Positions 42,975 to 52,329 of a stretch of DNA of 64,000 nt are shown one piece after another. Position 1 is the stretch's first letter. Each line of letters begins with the position of its first letter. Position numbers and translations under genes: made by a program. This DNA is from Nitrospirota bacterium. GTDB lineage: Bacteria; Nitrospirota; Thermodesulfovibrionia; UBA6902; DSMQ01. The stretch spans positions 25,541 to 89,540 of the forward strand of contig JACQXB010000016.1 of NCBI GenBank assembly GCA_016208965.1. Reading direction: 5' to 3'. The notes below the pieces were generated by a model. It was not told the DNA's origin. It made no database searches and worked only from the letters and a program-made list of their open reading frames with translations.

Positions 42975-43107
42975 GAGGCTTTTGCAAAAGTCGTCATTCC
43001 CGTGCAAACGGGAATCCAGAAATTTTTGCAACATATTAAAAAGACTGGATTCCCACTTTCGTGGGAATGACAAACTCTTCTCTTTTTATGACTTTTGCAA
43101 GAGCCTC
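42975..43107. repeat. 133-bp MITE-like element with 18-bp terminal inverted repeats
   Basis: Ends GAGGCTTTTGCAAAAGTC (42975-42992) and inverse GACTTTTGCAAGAGCCTC (43090-43107), one mismatch. ATGA flanks both sides as a possible target duplication. Inside are GTCATTCCCG...CGTGGGAATGAC arms. Solo ends of the same type lie at 1598 and 10453. Confidence 0.85.
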
Positions 43108-43167
43108 ATGATTTAAATTTTTTTATATCGTGCATCTTGTATCATGAATCTTGTATCTCGTATTATG

Positions 43168-44376
43168 CTACTTCACAAGTTGAATCAGCTTGAATATAGG
43201 CATATACATTGCGATTACTATAAATCCAACAGTACCGCCGAGAAACATTATAAGGACCGGCTCTATCATGGCTGTAAGATTGGCAACTGCAGCATCCACT
43301 TCTTCGTCATAAAATTCTGCAATCTTACTAAGCATTGACTCAAGTGCGCCTGTTGATTCACCAACTGCTATCATCTGTGTGACCATGGGGGGGAATATCT
43401 TTAACTTGGATAGTGGTTCGGCAATGGTTTTACCTTCGGTGACAGCTTTCTTTACTTCAAGGACTGCCCGCTCAATAACCGTGTTGCCGGCTGTCTTGGC
43501 TGTTATAGCCAGACCATCAAGTATAGGGACTCCGCTCCCTACAAGCGTCCCAAGTGTGCTTGTGAATTTTGCGATTGCAACTTTTATGAGCAGTTTTCCA
43601 ATGATTGGGAGTTTTAGTAATATGGCGTCTATGACATTTTTGCCTTTCTCTGTCTTCCTGAATTGTACTATGAAGATTGCAAATCCGATGATACCGCCAA
43701 GCAGCAAGACACCGCCTGTCCCCCCGAGGAAGTTGCTTATGGCAACTACTATCCTTGTTGGGAGCGGCAATATCCCTCCAAGCTGTGCAAACATTCTTGC
43801 AAAAGTAGGGACAACGACTATCATGATTATTGCAACAACTATTATAGCTGCAGCTATGATAAACGAAGGATATATCATAGCACCCTTGACTTTTCTCTTC
43901 AGCTTCGTTGACTTCTCAATATACAGAGCAAGTTTGCTTAGGATTGTGTCAAGGATACCGCCTGCTTCACCTGCAGCTACCATGTTTGCATATAGCTCAC
44001 TAAATACCTTTGGATGCTTTCTTAATGCATCAGCAAATGTGGAGCCTCCTTCAACATCAATCTTTACTTCACCAATGGTTTTTGCGAGCGATTTATTTTC
44101 TGTCTGTTTTGAGAGGATGTCTAATGCCTGAATAAGCGGCAGTCCTGCATCAATCATAGTTGCAAACTGTCTTGTGAATACAACAATGTCTTTGTCCTTT
44201 ATTTTAGCGCCAAAGTCGATTTTAAATAAGGCTTTTGGCTTTGGAGAGATGGCTGTCGGTATTATGTTCTGCCTTCTCAGGTAGGTAACGACCTCTTCTT
44301 TTGTGTTAGCTGTGAACTCGCCTTTCTGAATAGTCCCTTTCGTGGTTCTTCCTGCCCATCTAAATACTACAGACAT
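43168..44376 (-). CDS. pilC: Type IV pilus inner-membrane platform protein PilC
   Basis: 402 aa with two GSPII-F domains (about 65-190 and 270-395), each followed by hydrophobic segments (IIAAAIIVVAIIMIVVVPTFA near 168-188, PVLIMFLGGTVGFIVIAMYMP at the end). It opens VFRWAGRTTKGTIQKG as usual and carries FTRQFATMIDAGLPLIQALDIL. It anchors the pilus motors. The ATG is 1 bp after the pilT stop region on the minus strand, so pilB-pilT-pilC are one operon. No pilin, PilQ or PilM-P gene is in the window. Confidence 0.96.
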   Translation of the reverse strand: MSVVFRWAGRTTKGTIQKGEFTANTKEEVVTYLRRQNIIPTAISPKPKALFKIDFGAKIKDKDIVVFTRQFATMIDAGLPLIQALDILSKQTENKSLAKTIGEVKIDVEGGSTFADALRKHPKVFSELYANMVAAGEAGGILDTILSKLALYIEKSTKLKRKVKGAMIYPSFIIAAAIIVVAIIMIVVVPTFARMFAQLGGILPLPTRIVVAISNFLGGTGGVLLLGGIIGFAIFIVQFRKTEKGKNVIDAILLKLPIIGKLLIKVAIAKFTSTLGTLVGSGVPILDGLAITAKTAGNTVIERAVLEVKKAVTEGKTIAEPLSKLKIFPPMVTQMIAVGESTGALESMLSKIAEFYDEEVDAAVANLTAMIEPVLIMFLGGTVGFIVIAMYMPIFKLIQLVK

Positions 44377-44377
44377 T

Positions 44378-45463
44378 TTACCTCCTTTCCTCTGCGGTAG
44401 AAGTCTGCCGCATCATGTTAAGCATTTCATTAACGATTGGTGACTTGCGTAAGGCATCTTCATAAGAAATCAATCCCTTGCTGTACAGGTCAAATAAAGA
44501 TTGATTCATTGTCCGCATCCCAAACTTTTCCTGACCTGTCTGCATCATAGAATATATCTGGTGTATTTTGTCTTCTCTTATAAGGTTCCTTATGGCGGGT
44601 GTAGGAATAAGTAATTCTACTGCCAGCACTCTTCCCTGTCCAGTTTTTGGGGGAATGAGCTTCTGGGAGATAATTGCTTCCAAAACAAAAGAAAGCTGAA
44701 CCCTTATCTGCTCCTGCTGATGCGGTGGAAATACGTCTATAATACGGGTTATTGTCTGAACCGCTGAGCTTGTATGAAGCGTTGCGATGGTTAAGTGCCC
44801 TGTTTCTGAAACGGTAATCGCTGCCTGTATGGTTTCCAGGTCCCTCATTTCCCCGATCATGACGACATCAGGGTCCTGCCTCAAGATATACCGAAGGGCA
44901 TCTCTAAAAGAAGCGGTATCAGAAGGAACCTCTCTCTGGTTTACAAGACATTTTTTGTGTGAGTGAAGATATTCAATAGGGTCTTCTATTGTTACTATGT
45001 GCTCTTGCCTTTCGTTATTTATTTTGTCAATCATTACTGCAAGAGTTGTTGATTTACCGCAGCCTGTTGGTCCTGTTACCAGTATAAGCCCGCTTGGTCT
45101 TTTGATGAGTTCATTAAGAAAATCGGGAAGCCCCAGTTCCCTGAATGTTTTTATATTAAACGGGATAACCCTGATAGCCGCTGAAACTGTACCCCTCTGA
45201 ATAAATATGTTTGCCCTGAATCTGCTTAAGCCTTTTACGCCAAAAGAAAGGTCAAGTTCATTGTGCTCTTCAAATTTATGCTTCTGGGAGTCAGTAAGGA
45301 TACTGTAACAAAGCGTCTTTGTATCCGCAGGAGTAAGCACAGGTTCATCAAGGAGCATTAATTTCCCGTCAACTCGTATTCGTGGAGGCGACCCTGATGT
45401 TATATGCAGGTCAGAGGCCTTTCTGTTAATCATTATATTTAATAGGTCATATAGTTTTGCCAT
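44378..45463 (-). CDS. pilT: Type IV pilus retraction ATPase PilT
   Basis: 361-aa hexameric ATPase that depolymerises pili for twitching motility. The N-terminal PAS-like part has [19 protein letters not shown], then Walker [11 protein letters not shown] near 132, Asp box [10 protein letters not shown], Walker [16 protein letters not shown] and the His box [11 protein letters not shown]. The C-terminal AIRNLIRE and [21 protein letters not shown] are PilT-typical. It lies between pilB and pilC. Confidence 0.97.
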   Translation of the reverse strand: MAKLYDLLNIMINRKASDLHITSGSPPRIRVDGKLMLLDEPVLTPADTKTLCYSILTDSQKHKFEEHNELDLSFGVKGLSRFRANIFIQRGTVSAAIRVIPFNIKTFRELGLPDFLNELIKRPSGLILVTGPTGCGKSTTLAVMIDKINNERQEHIVTIEDPIEYLHSHKKCLVNQREVPSDTASFRDALRYILRQDPDVVMIGEMRDLETIQAAITVSETGHLTIATLHTSSAVQTITRIIDVFPPHQQEQIRVQLSFVLEAIISQKLIPPKTGQGRVLAVELLIPTPAIRNLIREDKIHQIYSMMQTGQEKFGMRTMNQSLFDLYSKGLISYEDALRKSPIVNEMLNMMRQTSTAEERR

Positions 45464-45478
45464 AACTCACTCCCTCTC

Positions 45479-47185
45479 TTAATCCCCAAATGTTACCCTT
45501 ATGACTTCCTCTACCGAGGTTATCCCCTCTTTTAGCTTTGTTAACCCGCTCATTCTTAATGTCTTCATTCCAAACCTGACTGCAGCTTTTTTAACCTCGC
45601 CAGCAGAAACACCTTCAAGGATTAACTCTTTAAGCTCATCCTTAATAGGCATTACTTCATAAAGGGCAACTCTCCCTTTATATCCTGTATTATTGCATGC
45701 AGGACAACCCTTGCCGCGGAAGCATTCAATCATCTTTGCCTCATCCTCTGTAAAACCAATATTCATAAGTGCGGGTACGGGGATATTTTCCTTCTCTTTA
45801 CATTTCTGGCAGACCTTCCTACAGAGCCTTTGTGCAAGTATCAGCAGTACTGATGCAGAGACCAAAAAAGGCTCAATACCCATGTTCAGGAGTCTTGATA
45901 TTGTACTTGGTGCATCGTTTGTATGAAGGGTGCTAAGGACAAGGTGTCCTGTGAGTGCTGCCTTGACAGCAATCTCTGCTGTTTCAAAATCCCTGATTTC
46001 ACCGACCATTATAATATCAGGGTCCTGCCTTAAAAATGACCTTAACGCTGATGCAAATGTAAGTCCTATCTCTTCTTTAACCTGCACCTGATTTATGCCC
46101 ATAAGGTTGTATTCAACAGGGTCCTCTGCTGTTATGATATTTACGCCTATTGTGTTAATAGTGCTTAATGCAGAATAGAGTGTTGTGGTTTTACCGCTTC
46201 CAGTAGGCCCTGTTACAAGAACCATGCCATAGGGAGAATATATTGCCTCGTTAAAGGCATTAATCTGTTTTGGCTCAAATCCTAATTTCGTAAGGTCAAG
46301 GACGAGACTGCTTTTGTCAAGGATCCTCATAACGATTTTTTCGCCGAATATTGTGGGTAACGTTGAGACACGAAGATCAACTTCCTTGTCCTTTATTCTT
46401 AATTTTATTCTGCCGTCCTGCGGAAGTCTTCTCTCTGCAATATCAAGTTCTGCCATAATCTTTATTCTGGAAGAAAGGGCAGCCTTCACTTTTAGCGGGG
46501 GCTGCATAACATCATAAAGCACACCATCCATCCTGTAGCGGACCCTGAAGTTTTTTTCGTAAGGTTCAACGTGAATATCGCTTGCCCCTTTCATTATTGC
46601 TTCGCTCAATATGAGGTTAACGAGCTTTACTATGGGCACTTCCTCAACAGCCTGCATCAGCTCGTCAACATCTAATTTCTCTTCAGTTTCATCTTCTACC
46701 AAACTTAGAAGGCCGCTTTCGGTCTTTTTCAGATCATCCATTGCAACCTGCAGGGCATCTGTCTTGCCGTAGTATTGCTCTATATTTGTTCTTATAGCAG
46801 CCTCTGAGGCAAGGACAGGCTCGACATTATAGCCGGTAAGGAATTTGATGTCATCTACCGCATAGACATTGGAAGGGTCAGCCATTGCAACAGTAAGCGT
46901 AGCTCCATTTTTTGCAATAGGGAATATTTTGTATTTCCGTGCAACATCACGGGGGATAAATCTTGTAAGGGATGTGTCAATTTTATAATTGGTTAAGTCT
47001 ACTGCAGGGACGTCAAACTGTTTGCTTAGGAATTCCATTAACTTTTCTTCACTTAATGCTCCGAGCTTAACAAGTATTGAATCGAGACTGCCTCCTTCTT
47101 TTTTTTGTATATCAACAGCTTTTTTTAGCTGTTCTTCTGTTATTATCTTATTGCTTACAAGAGACTGACCAAGCTTTACAGTCAT
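45479..47185 (-). CDS. pilB: Type IV pilus assembly ATPase PilB
   Basis: 568-aa extension motor with a complete N-terminal GSPII_E_N domain (MTVKLGQSLVSNKIITEEQL onward), linker, and ATPase core: Walker A GPTGSGKTTTL near 331, Asp box TAEDPVEYNLMGINQVQV, Walker B PDIIMVGEIRDFETAEIA, and a zinc-binding four-cysteine module (CQKC...CPAC) near 470-510. Length is standard. It is first of the three pil genes and starts 24 bp after the upstream P-type ATPase stop. Confidence 0.97.
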   Translation of the reverse strand: MTVKLGQSLVSNKIITEEQLKKAVDIQKKEGGSLDSILVKLGALSEEKLMEFLSKQFDVPAVDLTNYKIDTSLTRFIPRDVARKYKIFPIAKNGATLTVAMADPSNVYAVDDIKFLTGYNVEPVLASEAAIRTNIEQYYGKTDALQVAMDDLKKTESGLLSLVEDETEEKLDVDELMQAVEEVPIVKLVNLILSEAIMKGASDIHVEPYEKNFRVRYRMDGVLYDVMQPPLKVKAALSSRIKIMAELDIAERRLPQDGRIKLRIKDKEVDLRVSTLPTIFGEKIVMRILDKSSLVLDLTKLGFEPKQINAFNEAIYSPYGMVLVTGPTGSGKTTTLYSALSTINTIGVNIITAEDPVEYNLMGINQVQVKEEIGLTFASALRSFLRQDPDIIMVGEIRDFETAEIAVKAALTGHLVLSTLHTNDAPSTISRLLNMGIEPFLVSASVLLILAQRLCRKVCQKCKEKENIPVPALMNIGFTEDEAKMIECFRGKGCPACNNTGYKGRVALYEVMPIKDELKELILEGVSAGEVKKAAVRFGMKTLRMSGLTKLKEGITSVEEVIRVTFGD

Positions 47186-47209
47186 GCCTTTAACTTAGCC
47201 AAAATCCTG

Positions 47210-49939
47210 TTAAAAGTCAACTTTTCTTGTTATATATTTTCTGAGTTCTTCTGAAAAGAAGAGGATAACGCTGAACAGAGATAATATAAGCCATATCTCA
47301 GGACCTATTGGAGAAGTTCCGAATATGGCATTACCCCAGGGGTGATAGACGATAAATAACTGCAGTAGTATCTCAATGGCTATCCCCCAAAAGATTAACT
47401 TATTTGAGAAAAATCCGAGGGTAAATACAGATTCCTTCATTGAGCGGCACGCAAAAATATTGGCAATCTGTGTGATTATTATTGCGGTAAGGCATGCAGT
47501 TGTTGCCTGCATATATAATATATTGCCTAATGAGAGCATTTCCCCCCATTGCCACCCGCCTGATTTAAGGACATAGAAGAAACCAAAAAGCCCTGCAACT
47601 GCCTCTATCGGTCCAAGGAAAAAGTATGCCCTGCTTAATGTAGGGAAATTAAGGAGCCGCTCTTCTGGGCTTCTTGGAGGCTGCTTCATTATTTCTGGTA
47701 ATGGCTTTTCTGCACCAAGTGCAAGGGCAGGGAATAAATCTGTCCCGAGGTCAACTGCCAATATCTGGATTATGGTAAGTGGAAGGGGGATTCTAAAAAT
47801 AACATAAGCAAGATAAGGCACAATCTCAGGGATGTTTGATGAGAAGATATAGCTTACAAATTTCCTTATATTTTCATATACAGTCCTTCCTTCCTCTATG
47901 GCATTGACAATAGTTGCAAAGTTATCATCAAGAAGGATTATATCTGCTGACTCCTTTGCCACATCTGTACCGGTCATACCCATTGCAATACCTACATCTG
48001 CCTTTTTTAAGGCAGGGGCGTCATTTACACCATCTCCTGTAACAGCTACTATCTCTCCTTCGTCTTTAAGCACAGAGACTAATCTCATCTTATGTTTTGG
48101 AGACATCCGTGAAAATATAACCTCTTTTCCCTTAATCGCATCCCTCAGCTCCTTATCAGTCATCTTTAAAAACTCATGTCCCTCTATAATTACAGGATTT
48201 TCCCTCACAAGCCCTATCTCCCTTGCAATTGCCTCAGCTGTGCGACTACTGTCCCCTGTAATCATGATTACCCTTATTCCAGCCTCTCTGCACTTCTCTA
48301 TTGCCTGAGGGACCTCGGGCCTCGGGGGATCTTCAAGACCAATTAATCCTGCAAATACCATGTTTTTTTCAAGTAATGAGTGATGAGTGACGAGTGATGA
48401 GTTTTTCTCTTTTAACTTGGCACTTGAAACTTGAAACTTGAAACTGTTTTCAATTTCTTTAAATGCAAAGGCTAAAACCCTTAAACCCTTACCTGTCATA
48501 GAATTATAAGTTGTTATCAATTGCTCTCTTATTGTATCAATAGGCATGGTCTTTCCATTTATTAAGACTCGGGTGCATAGGGGGAGTAGTGTCTCCATTG
48601 CCCCTTTTGTATGAGCAATAAATATAGAAGTTAAAAGTTGTCCCGATGCTTCGGGATCACTTTTCACTATTTTATCTACAGTTGTCATCAGCTTTTTGTC
48701 AGAATCAAATGGTATCTCAAGTATGCGCTCTGCATTTACATCTCCAAGCAGTTTTAATCCTGTCTCAAGGAGTGCTGTCTCTGTTGGGTCGCCCCTGTAT
48801 CCCCCATCAACTATCTTTGCATTATTACAAAGAACCGCAATCCTCAGGAGTTCACCTGCCTTTTTTATATTTTCATCTGCTATATCCATTGCCCTGCCAT
48901 CAAACCATATCTCTCTTACTGACATTATATTTTGCGTTAGTGTGCCTGTTTTATCTGTACATATAACTGTTACAGAACCAAGGGCTTCAACAGATGTAAG
49001 CGTCTTTATAAGGGCATTCTTCTTTGCCATCCTCTGGCTGCCCATTGCTAAAGACAGTGTGACAGTTGGCAGAAGCCCTTCAGGGACATTGGCAACTATA
49101 ATCCCTATTGCAAATATAAAATTCTCCCAGAATGACCTTCCGATAAAATGCCCAAGTGCAAAAAATACAACCCCCATCAATGTAGCAATTACAGCAACAA
49201 CCCTTGTGACCTTTACTATTTCCCTCTGAAGGGGGCTTAACCCTGCTTCAACTGCATCGGTCAGATGTGCGATACGGCCAAACTCCGTACTCATACCAGT
49301 AGCAAAGACAACCGCTTTCCCTGAACCACTCATTACTGCTGTTCCAGCAAAAGCAATATTTGGGCTCTCTATTAACTCACCATCAAACCTATCTGCATTT
49401 CTTGGGAGGGATTCTGATTCTCCTGTAAGCGGGGCGTTGTTTACCATTAACCCTGATGCCTTAATTAATCTTGCATCTGCAGGCACCCTATCGCCTTCTG
49501 ATAAGGAGATGATGTCTCCAGGGGCAACCTCTGCTGCAGGGACTTTCCTCTCTTGCCCGTCTCTTAAGACCATTACATAAGAAGGCAGCATTTTTTTCAG
49601 CGCCTCAAGCGCCTTCTCAGCCCTATACTCCTGAATAAATGTAAATATTGCATTAATAACAATAACACCCACAATTGCAAGGCCGAGTGTAAGCATGCCT
49701 TCCCCAGGATGTAGATACTCTGATAGGAAACAAAAGAATGAGGCAATCCATAATAATATCGCAAGGAAGTGTGTAAACTGCTCAAGAAATTTTTTTACTA
49801 AAGACTTCTTCTTTACTTCCTTTATCTCATTTCTGCCAAACTCAGAAAGTCGGCTTTCAGCCTCTTTTCCGGTAAGTCCTTTCTCTGAAACAAACAGGGA
49901 TTTAAGGACATCTTCTGGCGGGATATTATGTATCTTCAT
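47210..49939 (-). CDS. P-type cation ATPase of the Na,K-ATPase-like (P2C) group
   Basis: 909 aa with a cation-ATPase N terminus, ten predicted membrane segments, phosphorylation site CTDKTGTLTQN near 340, KGAMETLL, and hinge TGDGVNDAPALKKADVGIAM. The membrane site VANVPEGLLPTV (PEGLL, not the PEGLP of Ca2+ pumps) and the DLGTDLFPALALGAEKPLPE loop with QPPR match the animal Na,K/H,K-ATPase group more than SERCA, so a monovalent cation such as Na+ is the best guess. No beta subunit is seen, as in other bacterial members. Two seven-base repeats (48378-48402, 48422-48442) add about 25 residues between FKEIEN and MVFAGLIGL, in frame. It lies upstream of pilB. Confidence 0.9.
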   Translation of the reverse strand: MKIHNIPPEDVLKSLFVSEKGLTGKEAESRLSEFGRNEIKEVKKKSLVKKFLEQFTHFLAILLWIASFFCFLSEYLHPGEGMLTLGLAIVGVIVINAIFTFIQEYRAEKALEALKKMLPSYVMVLRDGQERKVPAAEVAPGDIISLSEGDRVPADARLIKASGLMVNNAPLTGESESLPRNADRFDGELIESPNIAFAGTAVMSGSGKAVVFATGMSTEFGRIAHLTDAVEAGLSPLQREIVKVTRVVAVIATLMGVVFFALGHFIGRSFWENFIFAIGIIVANVPEGLLPTVTLSLAMGSQRMAKKNALIKTLTSVEALGSVTVICTDKTGTLTQNIMSVREIWFDGRAMDIADENIKKAGELLRIAVLCNNAKIVDGGYRGDPTETALLETGLKLLGDVNAERILEIPFDSDKKLMTTVDKIVKSDPEASGQLLTSIFIAHTKGAMETLLPLCTRVLINGKTMPIDTIREQLITTYNSMTGKGLRVLAFAFKEIENSFKFQVSSAKLKEKNSSLVTHHSLLEKNMVFAGLIGLEDPPRPEVPQAIEKCREAGIRVIMITGDSSRTAEAIAREIGLVRENPVIIEGHEFLKMTDKELRDAIKGKEVIFSRMSPKHKMRLVSVLKDEGEIVAVTGDGVNDAPALKKADVGIAMGMTGTDVAKESADIILLDDNFATIVNAIEEGRTVYENIRKFVSYIFSSNIPEIVPYLAYVIFRIPLPLTIIQILAVDLGTDLFPALALGAEKPLPEIMKQPPRSPEERLLNFPTLSRAYFFLGPIEAVAGLFGFFYVLKSGGWQWGEMLSLGNILYMQATTACLTAIIITQIANIFACRSMKESVFTLGFFSNKLIFWGIAIEILLQLFIVYHPWGNAIFGTSPIGPEIWLILSLFSVILFFSEELRKYITRKVDF
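48378..48402. repeat. Seven-base tandem repeat (GAGTGAT) inside the P-type ATPase gene
   Basis: GAGTGAT/GAGTGAC x3.6 on the plus strand. Confidence 0.85.
48422..48442. repeat. Seven-base tandem repeat (ACTTGAA) inside the P-type ATPase gene
   Basis: ACTTGAA x3, 20 bp after the GAGTGAT array. Confidence 0.85.
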
Positions 49940-50088
49940 CTGAAAATAAATCCTAAATCCGAAATCCTAAATACTAAACAATATTCAAAATCTAAATTTC
50001 CTAATATTCTAAACTGGTTAGAATTTATAATTTGTGACATTAGAATTTGTTTAGAATTTAGATATTAGAATTTCGAATTTCATAATTT
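49940..50088. repeat. AT-rich inverted repeat between Usp and the P-type ATPase
   Basis: Imperfect long hairpin of AAATCC/TTAGAATTT units, similar to 32385-32500. No gene. Confidence 0.65.
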
Positions 50089-50922
50089 TCATATTCTCGG
50101 TTTAAAAATAATCAAATCGCAGGGGGTTTCTCTCAGTACCTCTTCTACAGGATTACCTTTAATGGCTGCTCCAAGCAGGCTTCTGCAGCTTGCTCCCATT
50201 ATGATAAGGTCATGCCTTTTTGTAAATGCCTCTATTGTAATCGCCCTGCCTGTCCTGCCCGTTACGATGTCTATTTCGTAAGGGGTCTTATATTTCTCCA
50301 TTTTTTCTGTGAACCTAAGTATGTCCTGGGGCATTTGTTTTTCAAGTTCGCCCCTTGTAAGATATATTTCTCCATGGAAGAATTTTTTTATTGGCTTGGG
50401 TGTGTGAAAGACAAAGACCCCTGAACCAAAGGATTTAGCGAGGCTTGAGACAAAAAATGCCTTCTCCTCTATCTTCCAAAAACCTGTTTTTAATGGCACA
50501 AGGATTTTTTTAGGGTGTATCTTCCCGATATGTGCTACCCTTACAATTGCAACTGAACAAGGGAGTTTCAATAATAGGCTTCTTGCAACAGTGCCTTCAT
50601 AAAACCTGTGTCTGACATCCTCTCTCCTCGTTGAGGCAAATACAATATCTACCCCCTCACTTTTTACAAGCTCCTTTATCCTTGTAACAGGGACTCCTGT
50701 CTCAGTAATAATCTCTGCCTCAATATTCATATTGCTTGCCTGAAGGAATAATCTCTTAAGTGCATCTTCAGCCTTATCAAAGCTCTCGCGAGACAACCCC
50801 TTTTTTGCTATAAAACAAAGATATAGTTTTGCATTGCATTCCTTGGCAAGGTGTATGGCATACTTAGCGGTAATCTCGGAATTCAGGTACTCATTTACTG
50901 CTGAGAGGATTTTTTTATACAT
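50089..50922 (-). CDS. Tandem universal stress protein (two UspA domains)
   Basis: 277 aa made of two Usp folds: residues 1-130 (MYKKILSAVNEYLNSEITAK...) and 135-277 (KKILVPLKTGF...). The second ends DLIIMGASCRSLLGAAIKGN with the ATP-binding pattern GxxSRxxLxxxxxGS altered (here GASCRSLLGAAIKGNP), so nucleotide binding is likely but not certain. Usp proteins respond to stress; this one is encoded just before the P-type ATPase and could be linked to ion stress, which is only a positional guess. Confidence 0.9.
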   Translation of the reverse strand: MYKKILSAVNEYLNSEITAKYAIHLAKECNAKLYLCFIAKKGLSRESFDKAEDALKRLFLQASNMNIEAEIITETGVPVTRIKELVKSEGVDIVFASTRREDVRHRFYEGTVARSLLLKLPCSVAIVRVAHIGKIHPKKILVPLKTGFWKIEEKAFFVSSLAKSFGSGVFVFHTPKPIKKFFHGEIYLTRGELEKQMPQDILRFTEKMEKYKTPYEIDIVTGRTGRAITIEAFTKRHDLIIMGASCRSLLGAAIKGNPVEEVLRETPCDLIIFKPRI

Positions 50923-50940
50923 AGGGAAATTATAGACGCA

Positions 50941-51003
50941 AAAGTTAAAAGTTGAAAGTTAAAAGTTGTTAACTTATCACTTATAACTTTTAACTTGTTA
51001 TTA
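50941..51003. repeat. Repeat array beside tRNA-Leu (AAAAGTT units)
   Basis: AAAGTTAAAAGTTGAAAGTT on one side and its inverse AACTTTTAACTTG on the other; it can fold into a hairpin and may serve as a terminator for the tRNA (minus strand). Confidence 0.55.
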
Positions 51004-51088
51004 TGGTGCGAGAGGGGGGAGTTGAACCCCCACGGTTTTACCCACTGGATCCTAAGTCCAGCGCGTCTGCCAGTTCCGCCACCCTCGC
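51004..51088 (-). tRNA. tRNA-Leu (anticodon UAG)
   Basis: 85 nt with encoded CCA. Acceptor GCGAGGG pairs with CTCTCGC, anticodon loop CTTAGGA (TAG), long variable arm, T loop GTTCAACTC. Its opposite strand reads as a plausible peptide but is not a gene. Confidence 0.97.
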
Positions 51089-51273
51089 ATATTTATAATA
51101 TAAAATATTCGGGACGCCTCTGCTCTACGAGTTGTAGACCAGTTCCGCTAAGGGATTTTGTCCAAGTTTACCTCCATTAATTTTATTCATATTTTAGCAT
51201 ATTTTAATAATGGTTATAAATGGTTGACAGGCATAAATTAGGACTGCGAGTTTTATTGTTCATTGGGTCTGAA

Positions 51274-51317
51274 CTTTAACATTCTTGTAACATTCCTGTA
51301 ACAAAAGTCTGTATAAT
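51274..51317 (+). promoter_or_regulatory. Pho box and promoter of the pst operon
   Basis: Three direct repeats CTTTAAC, TTGTAAC and CTGTAAC (51274, 51285, 51296), each 11 bp apart with ATTC spacers, the arrangement of PhoB boxes. A TATAAT -10 box follows at 51312-51317. No -35 hexamer is needed with PhoB. The start codon lies only 10 bp after the -10 box, so the transcript may have almost no leader. Confidence 0.85.
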
Positions 51318-51326
51318 AACTTCAGC

Positions 51327-52217
51327 ATGAAAAGAAACCTCTCAAGAAAAATCAAGGAGGGTGTGATAGAGACAACCTTGTTTCTTAGTGCCCTTTCTTC
51401 AATATTAATTACAATTGGCATTGTAATTATTTTAGCTTATGAGTCTTTGGGATTTTTTAAAGAGGTTTCAATAGTAGAGTTTCTTACAGGCACACAATGG
51501 ACGCCCCTTTTTGCAGAGCCAAAGTTTGGCATTCTTCCTTTAGTAAGCGGTACACTGCTAATCACTATGATAGCACTTATGGTTGCGCTTCCATTGGGGT
51601 TGATAGTAGCAATATACCTGAGCGAATATGCACCACACAAGCTAAGGGAAGCAATAAAGCCTGTGCTTGAGCTATTGGCTGCTATTCCAACGGTTGTTTA
51701 TGGTTACTTCGCTCTCCTTTTTCTAACCCCAATACTGCAAAAATTTATACCTGACCTCTCAGGTTTTAACGCCCTAAGCCCTGGCATAATAATGGGCATA
51801 ATGATAGTCCCTTATGTGAGTTCAGTCAGTGAAGATGCAATGAAGGCTGTTCCAATGCACATCAGGGAAGGTTCATATGCAATGGGAGCTACAAAATTCC
51901 AGACAGCGTTCAATGTCATTATCCCTGCTGCATTCTCAGGCATAGCAGCAGCATTTATTATGGGAATATCAAGGGCAATTGGAGAGACAATGGTCGTTGC
52001 CATAGCAGCAGGTATGATGCCAAACTTTACAATAAATCCATTAGAGCCTGTTCAGACGCTGACATCTTATATTGTTCAGGTAAGCATTGGAGATGTACCT
52101 CACGGGACAATTGAATATAAGACAATATTTGCTGCTGGTATGACACTCTTTTTAATGACACTGTTTTTTAACATAATAGGTTTCTGGTTGAAAAAGAGGA
52201 TAAGGGAAGCATATTAA
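51327..52217 (+). CDS. pstC: Phosphate ABC transporter permease PstC
   Basis: 296-aa permease with six hydrophobic segments and the inner-membrane ABC signature EDAMKAVPMHIREGSYAMGA...GISRAIGETM near 172-226. It takes up phosphate from a PstS binding protein; no pstS gene is in this window. The ATG at 51327 is 10 bp after a TATAAT box, so ribosome binding would be leaderless or nearly so; GGAGG sits inside the gene at 51356, 2 bp before an in-frame GTG. Under Pho box control by position. Confidence 0.95.
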   Translation: MKRNLSRKIKEGVIETTLFLSALSSILITIGIVIILAYESLGFFKEVSIVEFLTGTQWTPLFAEPKFGILPLVSGTLLITMIALMVALPLGLIVAIYLSEYAPHKLREAIKPVLELLAAIPTVVYGYFALLFLTPILQKFIPDLSGFNALSPGIIMGIMIVPYVSSVSEDAMKAVPMHIREGSYAMGATKFQTAFNVIIPAAFSGIAAAFIMGISRAIGETMVVAIAAGMMPNFTINPLEPVQTLTSYIVQVSIGDVPHGTIEYKTIFAAGMTLFLMTLFFNIIGFWLKKRIREAY

Positions 52218-52329
52218 AAGTTGCATGTCTCAAGATGCAAGATGCAGGTAACAGAATAAAAGTTGCAAGATACAAGTTTCAAGTCACAAGATGCAAGTTG
52301 CAGAACTCTAAAACAATGGGGGCTTAGAA
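52218..52329. repeat. CAAGATG/CAAGTTG repeat arrays before the S23 gene
   Basis: Seven-base units of CAAGATG, CAAGTTG type; an inverse set (CTTGCAACCTGCAACTTG) follows the gene at 52684-52709. Confidence 0.75.

Noticed and set aside
51004-51180. Peptide-like frame starting MLLWCERGELNPHGFTHW over the tRNA-Leu(UAG) gene
   Set aside because: It is the opposite strand of the tRNA, a well-known false gene; the tRNA fold is complete.
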